From Apoda limacodes (taxonomy: Eukaryota; Arthropoda; Insecta; Lepidoptera; Limacodidae): a stretch of DNA of 64,000 nt. Below the pieces are notes generated by a model that was not told the origin of the DNA, did not search any database, and was given only the letters and a program-made list of their open reading frames with translations. A program made the position numbers and the translations under genes. Shown piece by piece: positions 11,055 through 23,499 of the stretch (within the stretch, counting starts at the first letter, position 1; the number at the start of each line of letters is the position of its first letter). The stretch is from NCBI GenBank assembly GCA_946406115.1, contig OX291547.1, positions 4,159,001 to 4,223,000 of the forward strand, in the 5' to 3' direction.

Positions 11055-11440
11055 ACATGGATGTATCATAGGCAGCTACAAGAATACCTAACTACTCATT
11101 ATCATATCTGCTTGGAATACTTCTTCTCTACTTTCCATGTGTACGTAGTAAATTTATATTTTAGTAGTACATACTTGCGTAGTAGTATCGTAGGGTGCTA
11201 CTCATAGTCGTATCTGCTTGGAATACTTGTTATCTACTTTTGATTTGCACGTAATAAATTAATGTATTTGGAAGTAAATACTTGCGTAGTAGTATCATCA
11301 TAGGCTTCTACGAGAATACCTACCTACTCATTATCTTATCTGCTTGGAATGCTTGTTTGCTACTTGTCATTTGTACGTAGTAAATTAATATTTTTAGCAG
11401 TACATACTTGGTTAGTAGTATCGTATGCTCGGTACATGGT
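11055..11440. repeat. ~120-bp satellite array, block 2
   Basis: About 3.5 units of the same satellite as 7297-8360, recognised by ACTTGCGTAGTAGTATCGTA, GAGAATACCTACCTACTC, TCTGCTTGGAATACTTGT and GTACGTAGTAAATT. The second unit lacks the GAGAATACC segment. Confidence 0.85.
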
Positions 11441-14200
11441 ATTAGATATATATCTTACATTATTTAAATTTGTGTTGTGTACTAAATAAATAAATGAAAA
11501 AAAATCTTAGTAGCCCGGAGAAACAACATTGTCCTTATATAATATCTTCGGCCCATTTCAAAGCAGTGTTTAAAGCTTCAAGTGGCTCGGAATTCCCAAT
11601 TTATTACTTTCCGATTAAAGTAACTACCCAACCACTACAAGGTGTGATATGACTTTTGAAGAATTTGATAAAATTTGAAAAATAGGAAGGCCTTGCCTGT
11701 GGACGCCAATTTTTTCCTTTTTGAAATTTTAATAGCTTATTGACTTGTATGCGACAAAAACGGAAGGAGGGTTTAGTGTATATATAAGTGTGTTGAAAGT
11801 AAGCGTGTTTATCGTCAGCTGGATATTTTTGATGCATTGTCCGAAGTTTGCTTTTGCTGTAATGCTAGAAGCCTTCAATTCATTGAGAATGGACAATCGA
11901 GTTTCTGTCTTAAAAACATATTCATAATTTAAGTAAATAAGTAGTTTCGTTCCATTTGTTTTCAATTGTATTAAGATGATTTTGAGTTTTTTTATTAAAT
12001 TAGTAGCAGAAGAGTAGCGGAGTGAAGGAGTTTCTATGAACGCATTATGAAGAAAAGAGTTGAATTTCTAAAAAATAAATAAATAGTACAGGATTAGTAC
12101 TTTTATTCTCTTGTTAATTTTTTTTCAATTTTGATTAAGTATTTTAGTAAAGTTGAAATAACTTTTTGAAGGTATTTTTAATTTAGATTTCGCTCTTGTA
12201 TGTTCCCTATAAAACTCGGGAGATGACTACCTTTCTTTTGAGACCTCATTCATCAAAGTCGGTCCAGCCGTTTAGGCAACAGGAGGTCACAATGGAATGG
12301 ACATGCTCACATACATACAGACATATGCGCGAAAAAATTACCCTTCATCGGATCAGTCAGGTAAAAATAAAGATAATTTAAAAAAAATAACAAATAAGGC
12401 ATTTCTTGAGCAGAAATTTATTAATTTGATCAATAAAAGAAATGCAACTAACCCTTAAGGAAAAAATTTAGATTCTTAACTTAACTAACTTTTATTCAAA
12501 ATATACTTCATAATCCTTAACTTTTATGACTTTGATTTAAGTTATAAAACTGTCTTTAATACACTCTTTATTTCAAAAAGCTATAGCTCCAATATTTCTA
12601 TAACAGAAGTTATCAAGGTTTTTGTTTGCTTTTTTTGCGGCCCAGTATGTAATTTAAGGACTTAAAATTATGACCGTTTTATAGTGACATTTATTGACTT
12701 TTTACTAAAACATAAGTCATTGCAATAAGCGCTCTAAAAAATTTACAAGCATTGCGTCGTAATACTGATCATTTTCAGATTTTTGTAAGCAATAAATGAA
12801 TTAATTTAATTTACTCAGTAAGGTTATGTAAAAGCAAGTGTTGTAACATATATTTTTTTTCAATCCTTCGATGCAAAATTTGCACAAAAACAGCGAATTT
12901 ACACAATGTAACCTCTATCGTCACTTTACTTTAAATCTTTATACTAAAGAAATCAACAATATATATAGTTAATGTTTTAAATAGTGTATGTTTTGCTATT
13001 CAATATAATATATATTTTTATAAAATATAAATAGATTTATGTTTGTATATGTGTCTTCACGGCTTTAATCTCCACATCAGCTATTAACAAGTCCACATCA
13101 TAATAAATGTAGGACCAAGCCCTTTTCCCCAATCTTTATTCCTACGTGACAGGTGATAAGCCCATCAAGTATAAAAAAAAACATTTTCTATAACCTTGAT
13201 TCAAACTCATAACCGAAAAGAAATCATTACCTCCCTACGAGTAGTAGTAATCTATTTATTAATTTTTGAATATATTATAGGTATTAGTAATTAATAGTAA
13301 TTTATAAATTAAGTTTTTATAGAGTATATTTGTTATATGTATAATAGAGTTGATCTATCTTAAATCAATAGAACCTTTTTTAAATAAAATTAAGTTTCAC
13401 CATTTCGATTAATTTTGATTTTATGTAATTCTCTTTGTATTTACGTTAACACACGTGTAATTAAAATTTGTTTGTAATTCCCAAAGAAAGAAACTTTTCC
13501 AAGAATTTTTTCGCAGAAGCTTTCAGAAGCTTTCATCCCTAAAAAAACATAAGATAATGTTATTTCCCGATCCGTATAATTTTACCTCTTTATTCCAACC
13601 TCGGCCCATCCACTGGGATCGGAAGGTTGTACAAAGTTCCCTTATATCTGCAGATAGAGCTTCTTTGTGACATTGTTTGATATTATTATGTATGAGATGT
13701 GTAGATGTAATCCGAGTGTTTCACCTCGAAGCGACAGAGACTAATCTGATCACTCTTCTTGGATATGTTTTCATGTAAATCTTTGTTTATGTATTAAAAA
13801 TACTTGAAGATTTATTTGAAATTTAAGTCTCCAGACATTATGTTACCTTGTCCTAGTTATTTAGAGCTGCCTCATCGGTAAGTTGTTCATGCGACCGTAG
13901 TTTATTTAGCAATATATTTTAAAATACATAAAAAAAATGTAATTGTCGACATATTATTTTCGAAGTAGATAAAATTATACTATGTATGCTTAAAATACTT
14001 TGAAGATAATTAAAATTCCTAACAATTAAAACGAGTGCTCAACTTCAGTTAGAATTTAATTACAATCTATCTCAATACGAATCAAAAAACGTGACCTTAT
14101 AAATTTATTGCCGTTTTATTGAAAAGAATAGGTAAATCAATTACAAAAGGGGTGGGCAGAATTAAAGGATAGTTAGGATAAAAGGATAGGTACACAAAAA
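11441..14200. other. No gene seen; one dispersed repeat fragment
   Basis: AT-rich intergenic DNA. At about 12183-12375 there is a more balanced stretch with TCAAAGTCGGTCCAGCCGTT, a motif common in dispersed lepidopteran repeats. Nothing else is supported. Confidence 0.5.
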
Positions 14201-14247
14201 CCTTCTACCAAAAAAATAAATTAAAATGCAGTTAGTATTTCATACAC

Positions 14248-14253
14248 TTTATT
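14248..14253 (-). terminator. Candidate poly(A) signal of the receptor gene
   Basis: AATAAA on the minus strand, about 155 bases past the receptor stop codon. Position and strand fit. Usage is inferred. Confidence 0.5.
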
Positions 14254-14406
14254 GCTTCACGGATATTATTCTCCATAAAATCTCAAACAACCACGTTTTT
14301 AACGACGAAACGAGCAACTCCGCCCATCGAGAGGCAGACCATAGACTATACGAGGCACTGAGAGAAAAGAATCACAGATTGACAGAGCTTAGAAGATATA
14401 TGGACA

Positions 14407-17400
14407 TCAATATAAAAAGCTCGAAGGTGGCGGCCGAGGGGAAGGGGCCGGGCGCGCGAGGCGAGGATGAAAAGCCCCCAAAGCTGCCTCATTAGTAGAA
14501 GATGGCCGCTCATCCCTTACTCTTAGCTGCGGTAGGCGCCACGCGGCACAAGCAGCCGTTAACGCGTGTCTATTTAACGCCCAATAAGCTGCTGCATTCA
14601 AAGCCGAGTGCATATAACCTAATAACAAAGCATATTGAGCTAGCAACAATGGAACATGAAGTCCAAATGCGCTAGATATGATAATAAAAGCGTGTGGACA
14701 CCAGCAAGCGGCGAAGAGAGCGGCTATGCCCATAAGGACGTTGCCAAGTCTTCGTCTCGCGCGGAGAGTTGACGTCTGAGGCTGCGGCCCCAGGAGGCTG
14801 GGCTGGAGCCTCTTCCCTCTGACATCGCCGACGTCGACAGCATCTCGACGTTCTCTAGGACCCACGCCTGCGACGATGATGACGTGCGTAGGACGTTGTA
14901 TCAGAGGTACTGGTAAGGGCAGCTCCCCGTGCGCTGCGCGTGCTGTGAGAGAGAGTGCCGTAAGTTTGACACGAACTGCCCAGTGGCACCGCGCCACCGC
15001 TATCACCGGGAAGCAATACGTGATGAAAGCGTGCGCAGCGTCTAAGGGGGGACAGGATATGCATGTCGCTACGAGTGTTGCTGCACCTGAAAAAAAATAC
15101 ATAAATTACAAATAAAATATTGCCTCCTTTTAAAAAAGATCATGAATGCAACATGTATAAAAGTAATACGATTCGTGACTAACGTTTTTCTTATATTATC
15201 TACTCACACGGCGAATAGTATTCAATAGAATACGATAAACTCACTTAAGTAGGTATAAAATTACATAATTATTCTGTGTAGGATCGTACAGTATTGAGCA
15301 CATTTTATTTACATAAAATTTAAAAAAAAACTGTAAAGTAAAGTCAAAGTCAGAGTTTGAAAAAATATATAATTAACAGACATTAATTTCTTTCACTAAC
15401 CATGTTACTTTAGTACAAGTACTCGTAATCAGATTACCTTGTCAACTTTGTCAACTTTGTGATCTACCTATTATTATAATATCAAATATTGAGTAATCAT
15501 TTTTACTGGTCGATAACAATATCTCATGCTTATTTATATTATAAAAGGAAAATGTTTGTCTTTTTAATGAATTCAAGTATGACAAATGCTTGTGCAATGC
15601 TTGATATGAAACTACACGCAGCATATACCTACTTTTTGAATTGCTATAGGCTTTGTATCATGCTGGCGGAACCGCTGGGAACGACTAGTCTATAATAAAA
15701 CTAAATAACATCCGAAAAATTGGTGGGTGAAAAAGTTAAAGTGTAGCTGCCCTGACCTTACCTAGCAGCAAGGCTGTCATCCAGACAGCGAAGACAGCTA
15801 GGAAGGGTCTCGTGCAGAGCGCTGCGCTGCGCCCGCGCCGCACCGCGTCGCAGCGGTCCGACGCCAGGGCCACCAGCGACAGCGTACTCGCCGCCACGGG
15901 GAACGACTGTCGGAACAAAGCAATGCCGGTTTACACGATGCCAGTATCTGAACCCAGTAACACGATTTTCGGTATAATCTAATTGAAAAAACTTTAACTG
16001 CTAAATACATACTCTACACAGAAAGACAAAAATTATATTTATTTATTTGTTAGATTATTTTACCGGGATGGTGTTACACGACCCAGTTAATAGTCTCCAA
16101 ACTAGAGTGTAAACCAACAATCACTGCTAATTCTCAAGATGATCTATACCGCCTTGATTAGTGATGCTTCGTAAACAAATCAAATTAGGTTCGGCGTAGC
16201 GTAAAAGGTGATGCGGATGATTTAGCACAAGGGTGGCTAAAGAGGAAAACAATAATATAAACACATTTTATCCCAGTTAAACAGTTCAGAAATCTCAAGG
16301 CGATAACTCAAATAAACACACACGAGCAAAAACTATAGGTTTCATTGATATGTTCTTCAATACCGAGTTACAAACCCAAAAACCCATAGCTACGTAAAAA
16401 TATTAAAAAAACCGGCCAAGTGCGAGTCGGACTCGCACTCGAAGGGTTCCGTACCATTATCTATAAAAACGGCATTTTTATTTTTATTTATTGTTTATTT
16501 TTAAGTGAATATATAATTAAATATTCCGTGAATATTTTAAGGGTCTACCTGTTGCCGTTATCAATATCGAGAAAAAACGAGCAAAAAACTGGTGTTTGTT
16601 GTATGCGAGCTTCTTAAATATTTATTTTATTATATTTTTTAGTATCTGTTGTTATATGGCAACAGAAATACATCATCTGTCAAAATTTCAACTGTCTAAC
16701 TATCACGGTTCATGAGATACACCCTGGAGACACAAGGATGGACAGCGAAGTCTTAGTAATAGGGTCCCGTTTTTTACCCTTTGTGTACGAAACCCTAAAA
16801 AGAAAGTAGTTCCTAGATTTCAAGGCCAGGCTGAGGCCTTAGAGGCAGTTTTGAGTAAAACTCTCGGTCAATTAGGCTGTCCGAACTATTCGCATATTTA
16901 CCTCAATATAATAAGTGATATGACACGGATGATAGTCGAATCTGACCGCTCGTGTGGCTGCTAAGGGTGCGCTGGCTGCGCAGACCAGCAGGTCAGCTGC
17001 ACACGCGCTTAGCAACTGCGGCGTGCGCAGTCGGGCTGCACCCCCCGACGCTAGGGCTGCCATCAGGCTCACATTACCTACAAAAAAGAAAATTCAAGAG
17101 TAATCTAAAGCTGAATCTATTTGCTGTTAAAATGTATTTGAACAAGAAAGACATTATAAAAAGTAATTAAGAAAGTTTCAAAGGTTAACTTTCGACATTT
17201 CGGACTTTAATTCAAATACCTGTATTATGTAGACAAGTTAGCTTAATAATTTAAGCCAAACTTTTTTCGATACAAAACTTAGGTAAATTTTTTTAAGCAA
17301 TTAAAAACTCTAGGATGTCGAAGGTTTCCTTCTTTAAACCATGAAAACCTTAATTGAACCTTGTTGCTTCTGTAGTAAGGCGGTAGAAGGTGATAGCGTC

Positions 17401-18073
17401 GTAAAGGACGCAGGGAATCTCCTTAAGAGGCCATAGTATCTTAATTCAATTGATTAGATTTTACAAGGATTTTTTTGTATGTGCTCAGTAGGTTTTCTTA
17501 ATATTTAATAATCGAGTTCTGCGGAACTTTTCAGCCCTTTTTAAAACTGTTTTGCTAAAAAAAATCCAAGCATTCGACGTGATATTACTTTACAACTAAT
17601 AACTAAAGCAAAGAAATTACTTAGACCTTACCAAACCATTTTTTTATCGCACTAAAGTATAATAAACGAATATTTTTATTTTTTGAATTTCAATAAAAAC
17701 TTCAGTCGGTTGAAATGTACAGCAGCTGGACTAAAACACGCTTGACTAAATCATATTTATGTTAATGTATTGAGATAAGATTTACGTCAACAAGTTAAAT
17801 TAACATATATAATACAACAACTGCATAAAATATTCAATGGAGTGACGATTAAAAAAAAATTCATGAACAAAGACAGTGTAAATCTGTATGCTAAATGCAA
17901 ATTTCCTTGTCTTTACTTAAGGACACTGCCAAGTAACAAGATGTCATTATTCGAGTGTACTTACCAATAATACCGACGACAGAGACAAGCACATAGAGCA
18001 CCAGAAGCGGCGTGAGGAAGTCGTCCGCGAAATGTTCCGCCGCCTCGGGGCCCGCGCTGCCGTTATCGTACAT
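14407..18073 (-). CDS. Rhodopsin-class (class A) G-protein-coupled receptor, four exons
   Basis: Exons: 18073-17965, 17077-16902, 15906-15762 and 15086-14407. All have GT-AG borders and matching phases, giving about 369 residues. The start ATG (18073) is followed by an N-glycosylation site NGS at residue 4. Family landmarks fall in place: TM1 N38, TM2 D65 (ACAADLLV), TM3 C88 with DRC at 112-114 exactly 25 residues later, TM4 W137, TM5 P170, a long arginine-rich third loop, TM6 CWCP (271-274) and TM7 NAAAY (307-311). DRC replaces DRY and NAAAY replaces NPxxY, so it is a divergent receptor. The loop cysteine C152 or C155 could bond with C88. It should act at the plasma membrane, probably for a peptide ligand, but I cannot name the ligand. 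Exons are conspicuously GC-rich against AT-rich introns. No stops or shifts suggest decay. Confidence 0.85.
16411..16803 (-). repeat. GGTTCCGTACC-type dispersed repeat, copy 2 (in receptor intron 2)
   Basis: Reverse orientation: starts ACCGGCCAAGTGCGAGTCGG, then GAAGGGTTCCGTACCATTAT. It ends with ACTATCACGGTTCATGAG, AGTAATAGGGTCCCG and AACCCTAAAAA. It lies within the intron between exons 2 and 3 of the receptor gene. Confidence 0.85.
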
Positions 18074-18099
18074 CACGCATCACTACTTACTGAAACAAA

Positions 18100-19810
18100 A
18101 CACACGACGCTAAAGATGAAAACATATATTAGGATGCGTCCATCAGCCGCTGGTGACTGCCGTGACTGATCAATGTTGTTGTTGCGGTTGTTCGGGAAAA
18201 TTTAAGCCACTTTCCTATTACGGTCCCATAGGTATAACTAACAGACAGTTGGCGGAGGCTTTGTTGAGTCCCGTTGGCACCCAAAAACTGTGAAGGTGCA
18301 AAATAAACGAAAATCCCGTTTGTGTTTCATAGAAAGTCAAATTAACAAAACACCATTTCGCCCCGCCTTTAACTTATGTCATGGTTAGGTAAATACGTGG
18401 CCTATATGTATTGCCAAGTTTTATCAAGGAGTGTTAAGAGGCAATATCTCACTGTTTTTTTCCCATACAAACGTATTCCCCTGTTTCCTCCTTGGATTTT
18501 GGCATAAGACCTGTTATGTTTTTATGTGTGATAGATATACACAATCACTATGTCTGTATGATTTTGATGATTACGACTACGTAAAACAGCACAAAGCGCA
18601 GTTGATCCTATCGCACATCGGACCGGGTCCTAGCACGACAGCAAGTGTTTTTCAAATACTTATTTCTGCATTGGCTAGGTTGTGATGATTCCTCTTAAAT
18701 AATGCCTACATAGTATATACATACAAGGACAGAAAATTCTGTTCAGTTTTATTATTTGTAAATCCAAATAATAAGATTTAGGCAACATTGACACAGTTCT
18801 ACGAATACAAGGATAAGTGGAAATACAGATTTGCTTTCGATACTGCTATCATATTCAGCTAGCTCGCAACAATCCGAAATAAAATGAGAAATATTTATAT
18901 ATTCACATTTTAACCAAAGGAAAAGCAAAAGATCTTATCAACCATCTAATCGTTCGTTACGTTTATTTCTGTCACTATATTATACAAAACATTTCGAGCA
19001 AATTTGTTTTTAACCCTGTTCAAAAAATGTGAAGGTATTAAAAGGGCTTATGCGCATATAGGTACTCGTACAATTGCTTTGCTGGCGTTATGCTGAAATC
19101 GACGAATAAAGTTATTTTTTTAAGCTTTTAATTGACTAATATTACGTCACATAGATTATAGAATATCTATTACAGTAAGTTTTTAGCTTGGTAGATACTT
19201 GACATGCCTTGTAATAAAATACGTTCCCGCTACTAGTTGATAAGGAGTTATGGATTGAAAATAGAAAAAAGAGAGGGTCGTCAGTTATTTTTTTTAAGCA
19301 ATGTTTTAACAGATGTTTTAAAACTAATACTGTAAGTTTCTAGTTACAGAATGTGTATAGGCATTTTATTTTTTCCCAGTTAGAAACTTGTAATAGGACA
19401 GCGGAACTGATTTTGATAACGTTTTGAAAATTGCACATTTGGGTAGGACGCACCCTTAACGCTTCCTTTTTGTGTGCAAAAAAGCAACACAACCTGACAC
19501 GATATTGTGGCTGGTTTTTACATCCGTGGAAGGGTTTACCTACGAATTGGCCAATTTCAAAATGGTTAGGACCTGACCAAGGCACCACAGTAAGGTAAAA
19601 AAACGTTTTTGATTCTTAAATTTGTAGGTAATTAATTATACTCTCTACTGAATGTAGTGTATGTTTAGTAGTACAAGTAAAAAAAAAACTGTACAAGTGC
19701 AAGTGTTACTTGGACAGCAAGTTCCATATAAACTTGTATGTATAGATATTATTATTTTTTTATATTAAAATCTGGTTTTCACACTAATTGTTTTATATAG
19801 AAAGAAAACC
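18100..19810. other. No gene seen; probable upstream region of the receptor
   Basis: AT-rich DNA with a somewhat GC-richer patch at 18130-18420 just upstream of the receptor start, where a promoter or 5' UTR exon could lie. I see no convincing TATA box. Confidence 0.4.
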
Positions 19811-19811
19811 A

Positions 19812-20197
19812 TTTTTAGGGTTCCGTACCCAAAAGGTAATTAGTGGAACACTATTACTAAGACTTTACTGTCCGTCTGTCACCAGGCTGTATCTCATGAA
19901 TCCTGATAGTTAGCTGTTGGAATTTTCACAGAAGATGTATTTTTGTTTCTGCTATAACAACAAATACTAGAATAAAATAAATATTTAAGGGTGCTCCCAT
20001 ACAACAAACGTCATTTTTTGCTCGATATTGATAACGACAACAGGTAGACACTTGAAATATTCACAGAATATTTAGTTATATATGTCACTATAAAATAAAT
20101 AATTAAACTAAAATAAAACAAATATTTTTTTGCCGTTTTTATAGATAATGGTACGGAACCCTTCGTGCGCGAGTCCGACTCGCACTTGGCCGATTTT
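19812..20197 (+). repeat. GGTTCCGTACC-type dispersed repeat, copy 3
   Basis: Starts TTTTTAGGGTTCCGTACCC, then CCGTCTGTCACCAGGCTGTA and TCTCATGAATCCTGATAG. It ends with GGTACGGAACCCTTCG and GAGTCCGACTCGCACTTGGC. Nearly full-length copy of the same subfamily as copies 2 and 4. Confidence 0.85.
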
Positions 20198-20831
20198 TGT
20201 AAGATATTCGGATTTCTAAGCGCTTAAATCGCCGCGCCGCCGCAATCCTTAGCTAACTTGTAACTTAGAAATCTCGTTGAACGATAGACATTTAAGAGTT
20301 AAAAATTATTATACTAACGTAACTTCTATGATATTTTTAAAAACTGCTAAAATACCATACTCCTAAAAAACATTTTCACGTCAACCGTCTAAAGTTCTGA
20401 GTAAGTTGTATCCTTGCAAAGACAGTAAGAATTAATAAAATCTCAGAAACACTTGACCTACATAATTCACGACCCAAATAACTTGTACAGCTCTGGGACC
20501 AAGTGACAAAGTGTAACTAATGACTTTATTTCGTCTCATTCCCTAGCTTCATTTTGCGGAAAACTACTTCAAGACACAGTGGTAGGAAAACCTCAATTCT
20601 TATAAGCGCTGGTTCCACTGCAAGCGAAATAGTTACAGTATATTTTTACTTAAAAAAACGTTAAAATTTACGTTTAAAATATATGAGATAGATACGCTTA
20701 AAAAAAATATACGACAAATTTTCTGTGTATATATATGTCCTCTGGCTTCCGGCTTTTATAAGCGGCTTTTAATCGGCTATTTATGAGCTTATTAAAACCT
20801 TTAGTAGTTAAGTTTAGAAGTCTTGTTCTAC

Positions 20832-21545
20832 TTTAGCTATTTCCATTCTGTCATGTCTTAAGGCGTTTTACTTTGGGGTAAGGCAGCTGATATTAATACA
20901 GTCTTTATTTTGCAAAAGAGAATAGTACGGTCAATCATGAAATTAGGCCCTCAAATTTCTCATAGGGAACTATTAAGGGAAATTTATATTTTAACTACTC
21001 CTTGCCAATATATTTTCGCTCGTATAATGTATGTACACCAAAATTGATACTTATTTGCTAAAAATAGTGACATACTCAGTGTTAAAACAAGGAATAAGAA
21101 TAAATTGGTATTTCCAAAATGTCGTCTTCAGAAGGTACATAGCTGTTTCGCAATACAAAGTATATTTTCCTACAATAAAATTCCAAAACATGTGATTAAT
21201 TTACCCTAAAATAAATTCAAAATAATCAAAGATAGTTTAATGAAAGAAAGCTATTACAAAGTTGATAAGTACATGTATGATAAAAAAGCTTGGAAAATTA
21301 GAACTTAATTGATTTGTATTTGTATAAGGGCATTTGAAATATTTTTTAATTTTAAACATTGTATGTTATTACCTAGTATAAGGCTATATTGTATTTCATT
21401 ATGAAGTCGAAAAAATATAAAAGTTTAACTGCTGAGTTTTTGCCGGTTCTTCTCATCACTCCGAACCGGTGGTTATTAATAATTAAACTGACGTTCAAAA
21501 AGTGCTGTTTAAAGTCTATTTGGATAAAAAAGTTTGAGGTTGAGA
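20832..21545 (+). pseudogene. Jockey-type LINE: reverse transcriptase C-terminus and 3' UTR
   Basis: Positions 20832-21308 read in one frame as the conserved tail of jockey-clade ORF2. It holds a YFHSVMS...GVLLWGKAAD block, ILQKRIVRSIMKLGP, and near the end YYKVDKYMYDKKAW. Three in-frame stops interrupt it, about 10, 65 and 117 codons in. The 3' UTR has the recurrent TTGCCGGTTCTTCTC and CCGAACCGGTGGTTA blocks and a TGACGTTCAAAAAGTGCT motif. This is a 5'-truncated, long-dead insertion. Confidence 0.8.
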
Positions 21546-21960
21546 GTTAGAACTTAAAACGTTTATTATTGTAGCAAAAAATAGGTATGTAAAGTTACTA
21601 CGCTTTTTTACCATTCAAATGCTGTTATTACAATAGTTTTACGTATTACCTTACCTTAAAGTCGAATGCCAGAAATAAATAATAAAAAATTAAAGGAATC
21701 CATAAATGACACAACCAGCACCACTCTTACGTTTTGTTAAGTATTTGTTAGTGTTAATGCAAAAAATGGCTGGATATCTAACACAAGTTTACATAATATC
21801 GATTCACACCTCTAATAGAATACTTTTATTGCTTTTCTGATGTAGAATTTGTTATTGTAAGGGTTACATAGAACTATCGTTTTCCTCCATTGTGATGGAA
21901 TGAATACCTTAGAAATTGGACCGCGCCCGTTTAAAGATTTTGAAATTGTAGTAGAGGAGC
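21546..21960. other. No gene seen
   Basis: AT-rich spacer before the pogo-like element. Confidence 0.4.
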
Positions 21961-21963
21961 GAG

Positions 21964-23475
21964 GGGCTTGTTGTAACAGGGGTAAGTAGTAACAGGCTCT
22001 TTTCACTAGGATCTTAAACGCTATTAACGTATTTCTTTGACACGATTTGACCTATAAACCGCGCCGCATCATGTTGCCATAGCCAGTTTCCCACCGGTCG
22101 GCGGAGTGAGTGGAAGTGTGCACGCGCTTCATTTCTGCCAGGTAATTTAAAATTGTACTGTCGTAAAATTTCGTTTTATGTTTTTAATATCCACTAATTT
22201 CAAATTTTCTATATCTTATTTCCATTAAAATTTATCTATCTCTGATAATGTGTAACAGTGTTAATGATTGCTAAATTGTTTAAGTAGTTATCTTGTTAAA
22301 TGTTAAAAATCATACCATAGGGTTGGTTAGTTGTAACAAAATCCTGGGGCTTGTTGTAACATGTTACAACATGCTCTAAGTTATGATGTAGATACCTACT
22401 TTTTTCCTTTGTTTTAGTATGAGGGTTTATAAAAGAAAGTCAGACCGGGCAACACAAAGCCAAGAAGTGTACTGATCGTCCAGATCCTACACAAGAGCCA
22501 GATGACGTAAATGTCACAGATAATATATCTTTGAATCTTGAAAATCTGGAACTATTAGATTCTGTCCCTTAAGGAGATATAAGCACCACGGAAATTATAA
22601 GCCAAACCGAAACTGCAAACGAACCAACTTCGAGTTGCTACGGTCTACAAAAAACTTTCTCGTCATCAAGATTATACCTTTACCAAAGGCGCCACCAAGA
22701 AAAACTAATACAAATAGCAGACGCAAAAGTAATCTACAGTATTGACAGACACTCCTGAAAAGGAAGCTTTACAAAAGGAATACGAGGAAAAGATGAAGAA
22801 AAGACAGAAAAAAGATGACAAAATTATAGGAAAAGGAAAGGAAAGGGGAAGGGGAAGGGAAAAGCCAAAGGTAAATCGACAAATAATAAAACCGGAGTGG
22901 GCAGAGCTAAAAAAAGATTTTATGTTCGGATTCAGAATCTGAATCAGAAGAGTGGTGTTGTCTGGTATGTGGTGAAGCTTACACAGATACAAATAAAAAA
23001 GATTGGATAGAGTGTATCATTTGTAAAATGCGGGCACATGTTGGATGTGTTACAGGAGACATTATATCTTTTATTTGTATTAATTGTAGCTCAGATGAAG
23101 ACTGAATTTAATTATAATGAAACCCACCAAATGTTGATTCTTACATAAGTATAATACTTTGTTAGATAGCTATTAACAAGAGATAATTACGAAGCATACC
23201 TAAGATATAAATAATTTAATTACTTACTGTTACTCAAAAGTGCTATTATGATTATAAGTAGTTTTTAACTAAATAAAACTGTTAATTACTTAATTTTTAA
23301 GTGTCGATTACTAAAAAAGTGTATTTGAGATGATTTTTGATAAGAATTACATATGACTTACTTTAGAAAGATGTCAATTTTGTTAAAAATAAACAAAGAA
23401 TAAATGATTAGAGGTATTATTGTCGTTTTTTTTTGTCGTTACTACTTGCCCCGGTAGACGTTACAACTTGCCCCA
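21964..23475 (+). mobile_element. Internally deleted pogo/Tigger-like element
   Basis: The left side GGGGCTTGTTGTAACA...GGGGTAAGTAGTAAC corresponds to the reversed right side GGGGCAAGTTGTAAC...GGGGCAAGTAGTAAC, an inverted repeat with a small gap. No flanking TA duplication is clear, so true ends may lie further out. A non-coding leader with a donor at CCAG|GTAATT (about 22141) and an acceptor TTTTGTTTTAG (about 22417) precedes the start codon, so the parent element had a 5' intron. Confidence 0.6.
22419..23105 (+). pseudogene. CENP-B/pogo-type transposase remnant: N- and C-terminal ends only
   Basis: ATG at 22419 gives MRVYKRKSDRATQSQEVY and then a stop. This is the typical start of jerky/Tigger transposases, before the CENP-B DNA-binding domain. 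The DNA-binding and DDE domains are missing. The C-terminal part survives: a Lys/Glu-rich charged helix (22742-22928) and, after a frame change, an acidic stretch plus a PHD-like finger (22929-23105). In the finger, cysteines read C-x2-C (CLVC), C-x2-C (CIIC), H, C and C-x2-C (CINC). Such PHD-like tails occur at the end of some insect Tigger-type transposases. The remnant could no longer cut DNA. Whether the zinc-finger end is expressed cannot be told. Confidence 0.65.
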
Positions 23476-23499
23476 AGCACAAGGTAAGTTGTAACAACG

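Noticed and set aside
14226..14495. Plus-strand frame of 89 codons overlapping the receptor end
   Set aside because: It overlaps the 3' end of the receptor on the other strand and has no splice or domain support.
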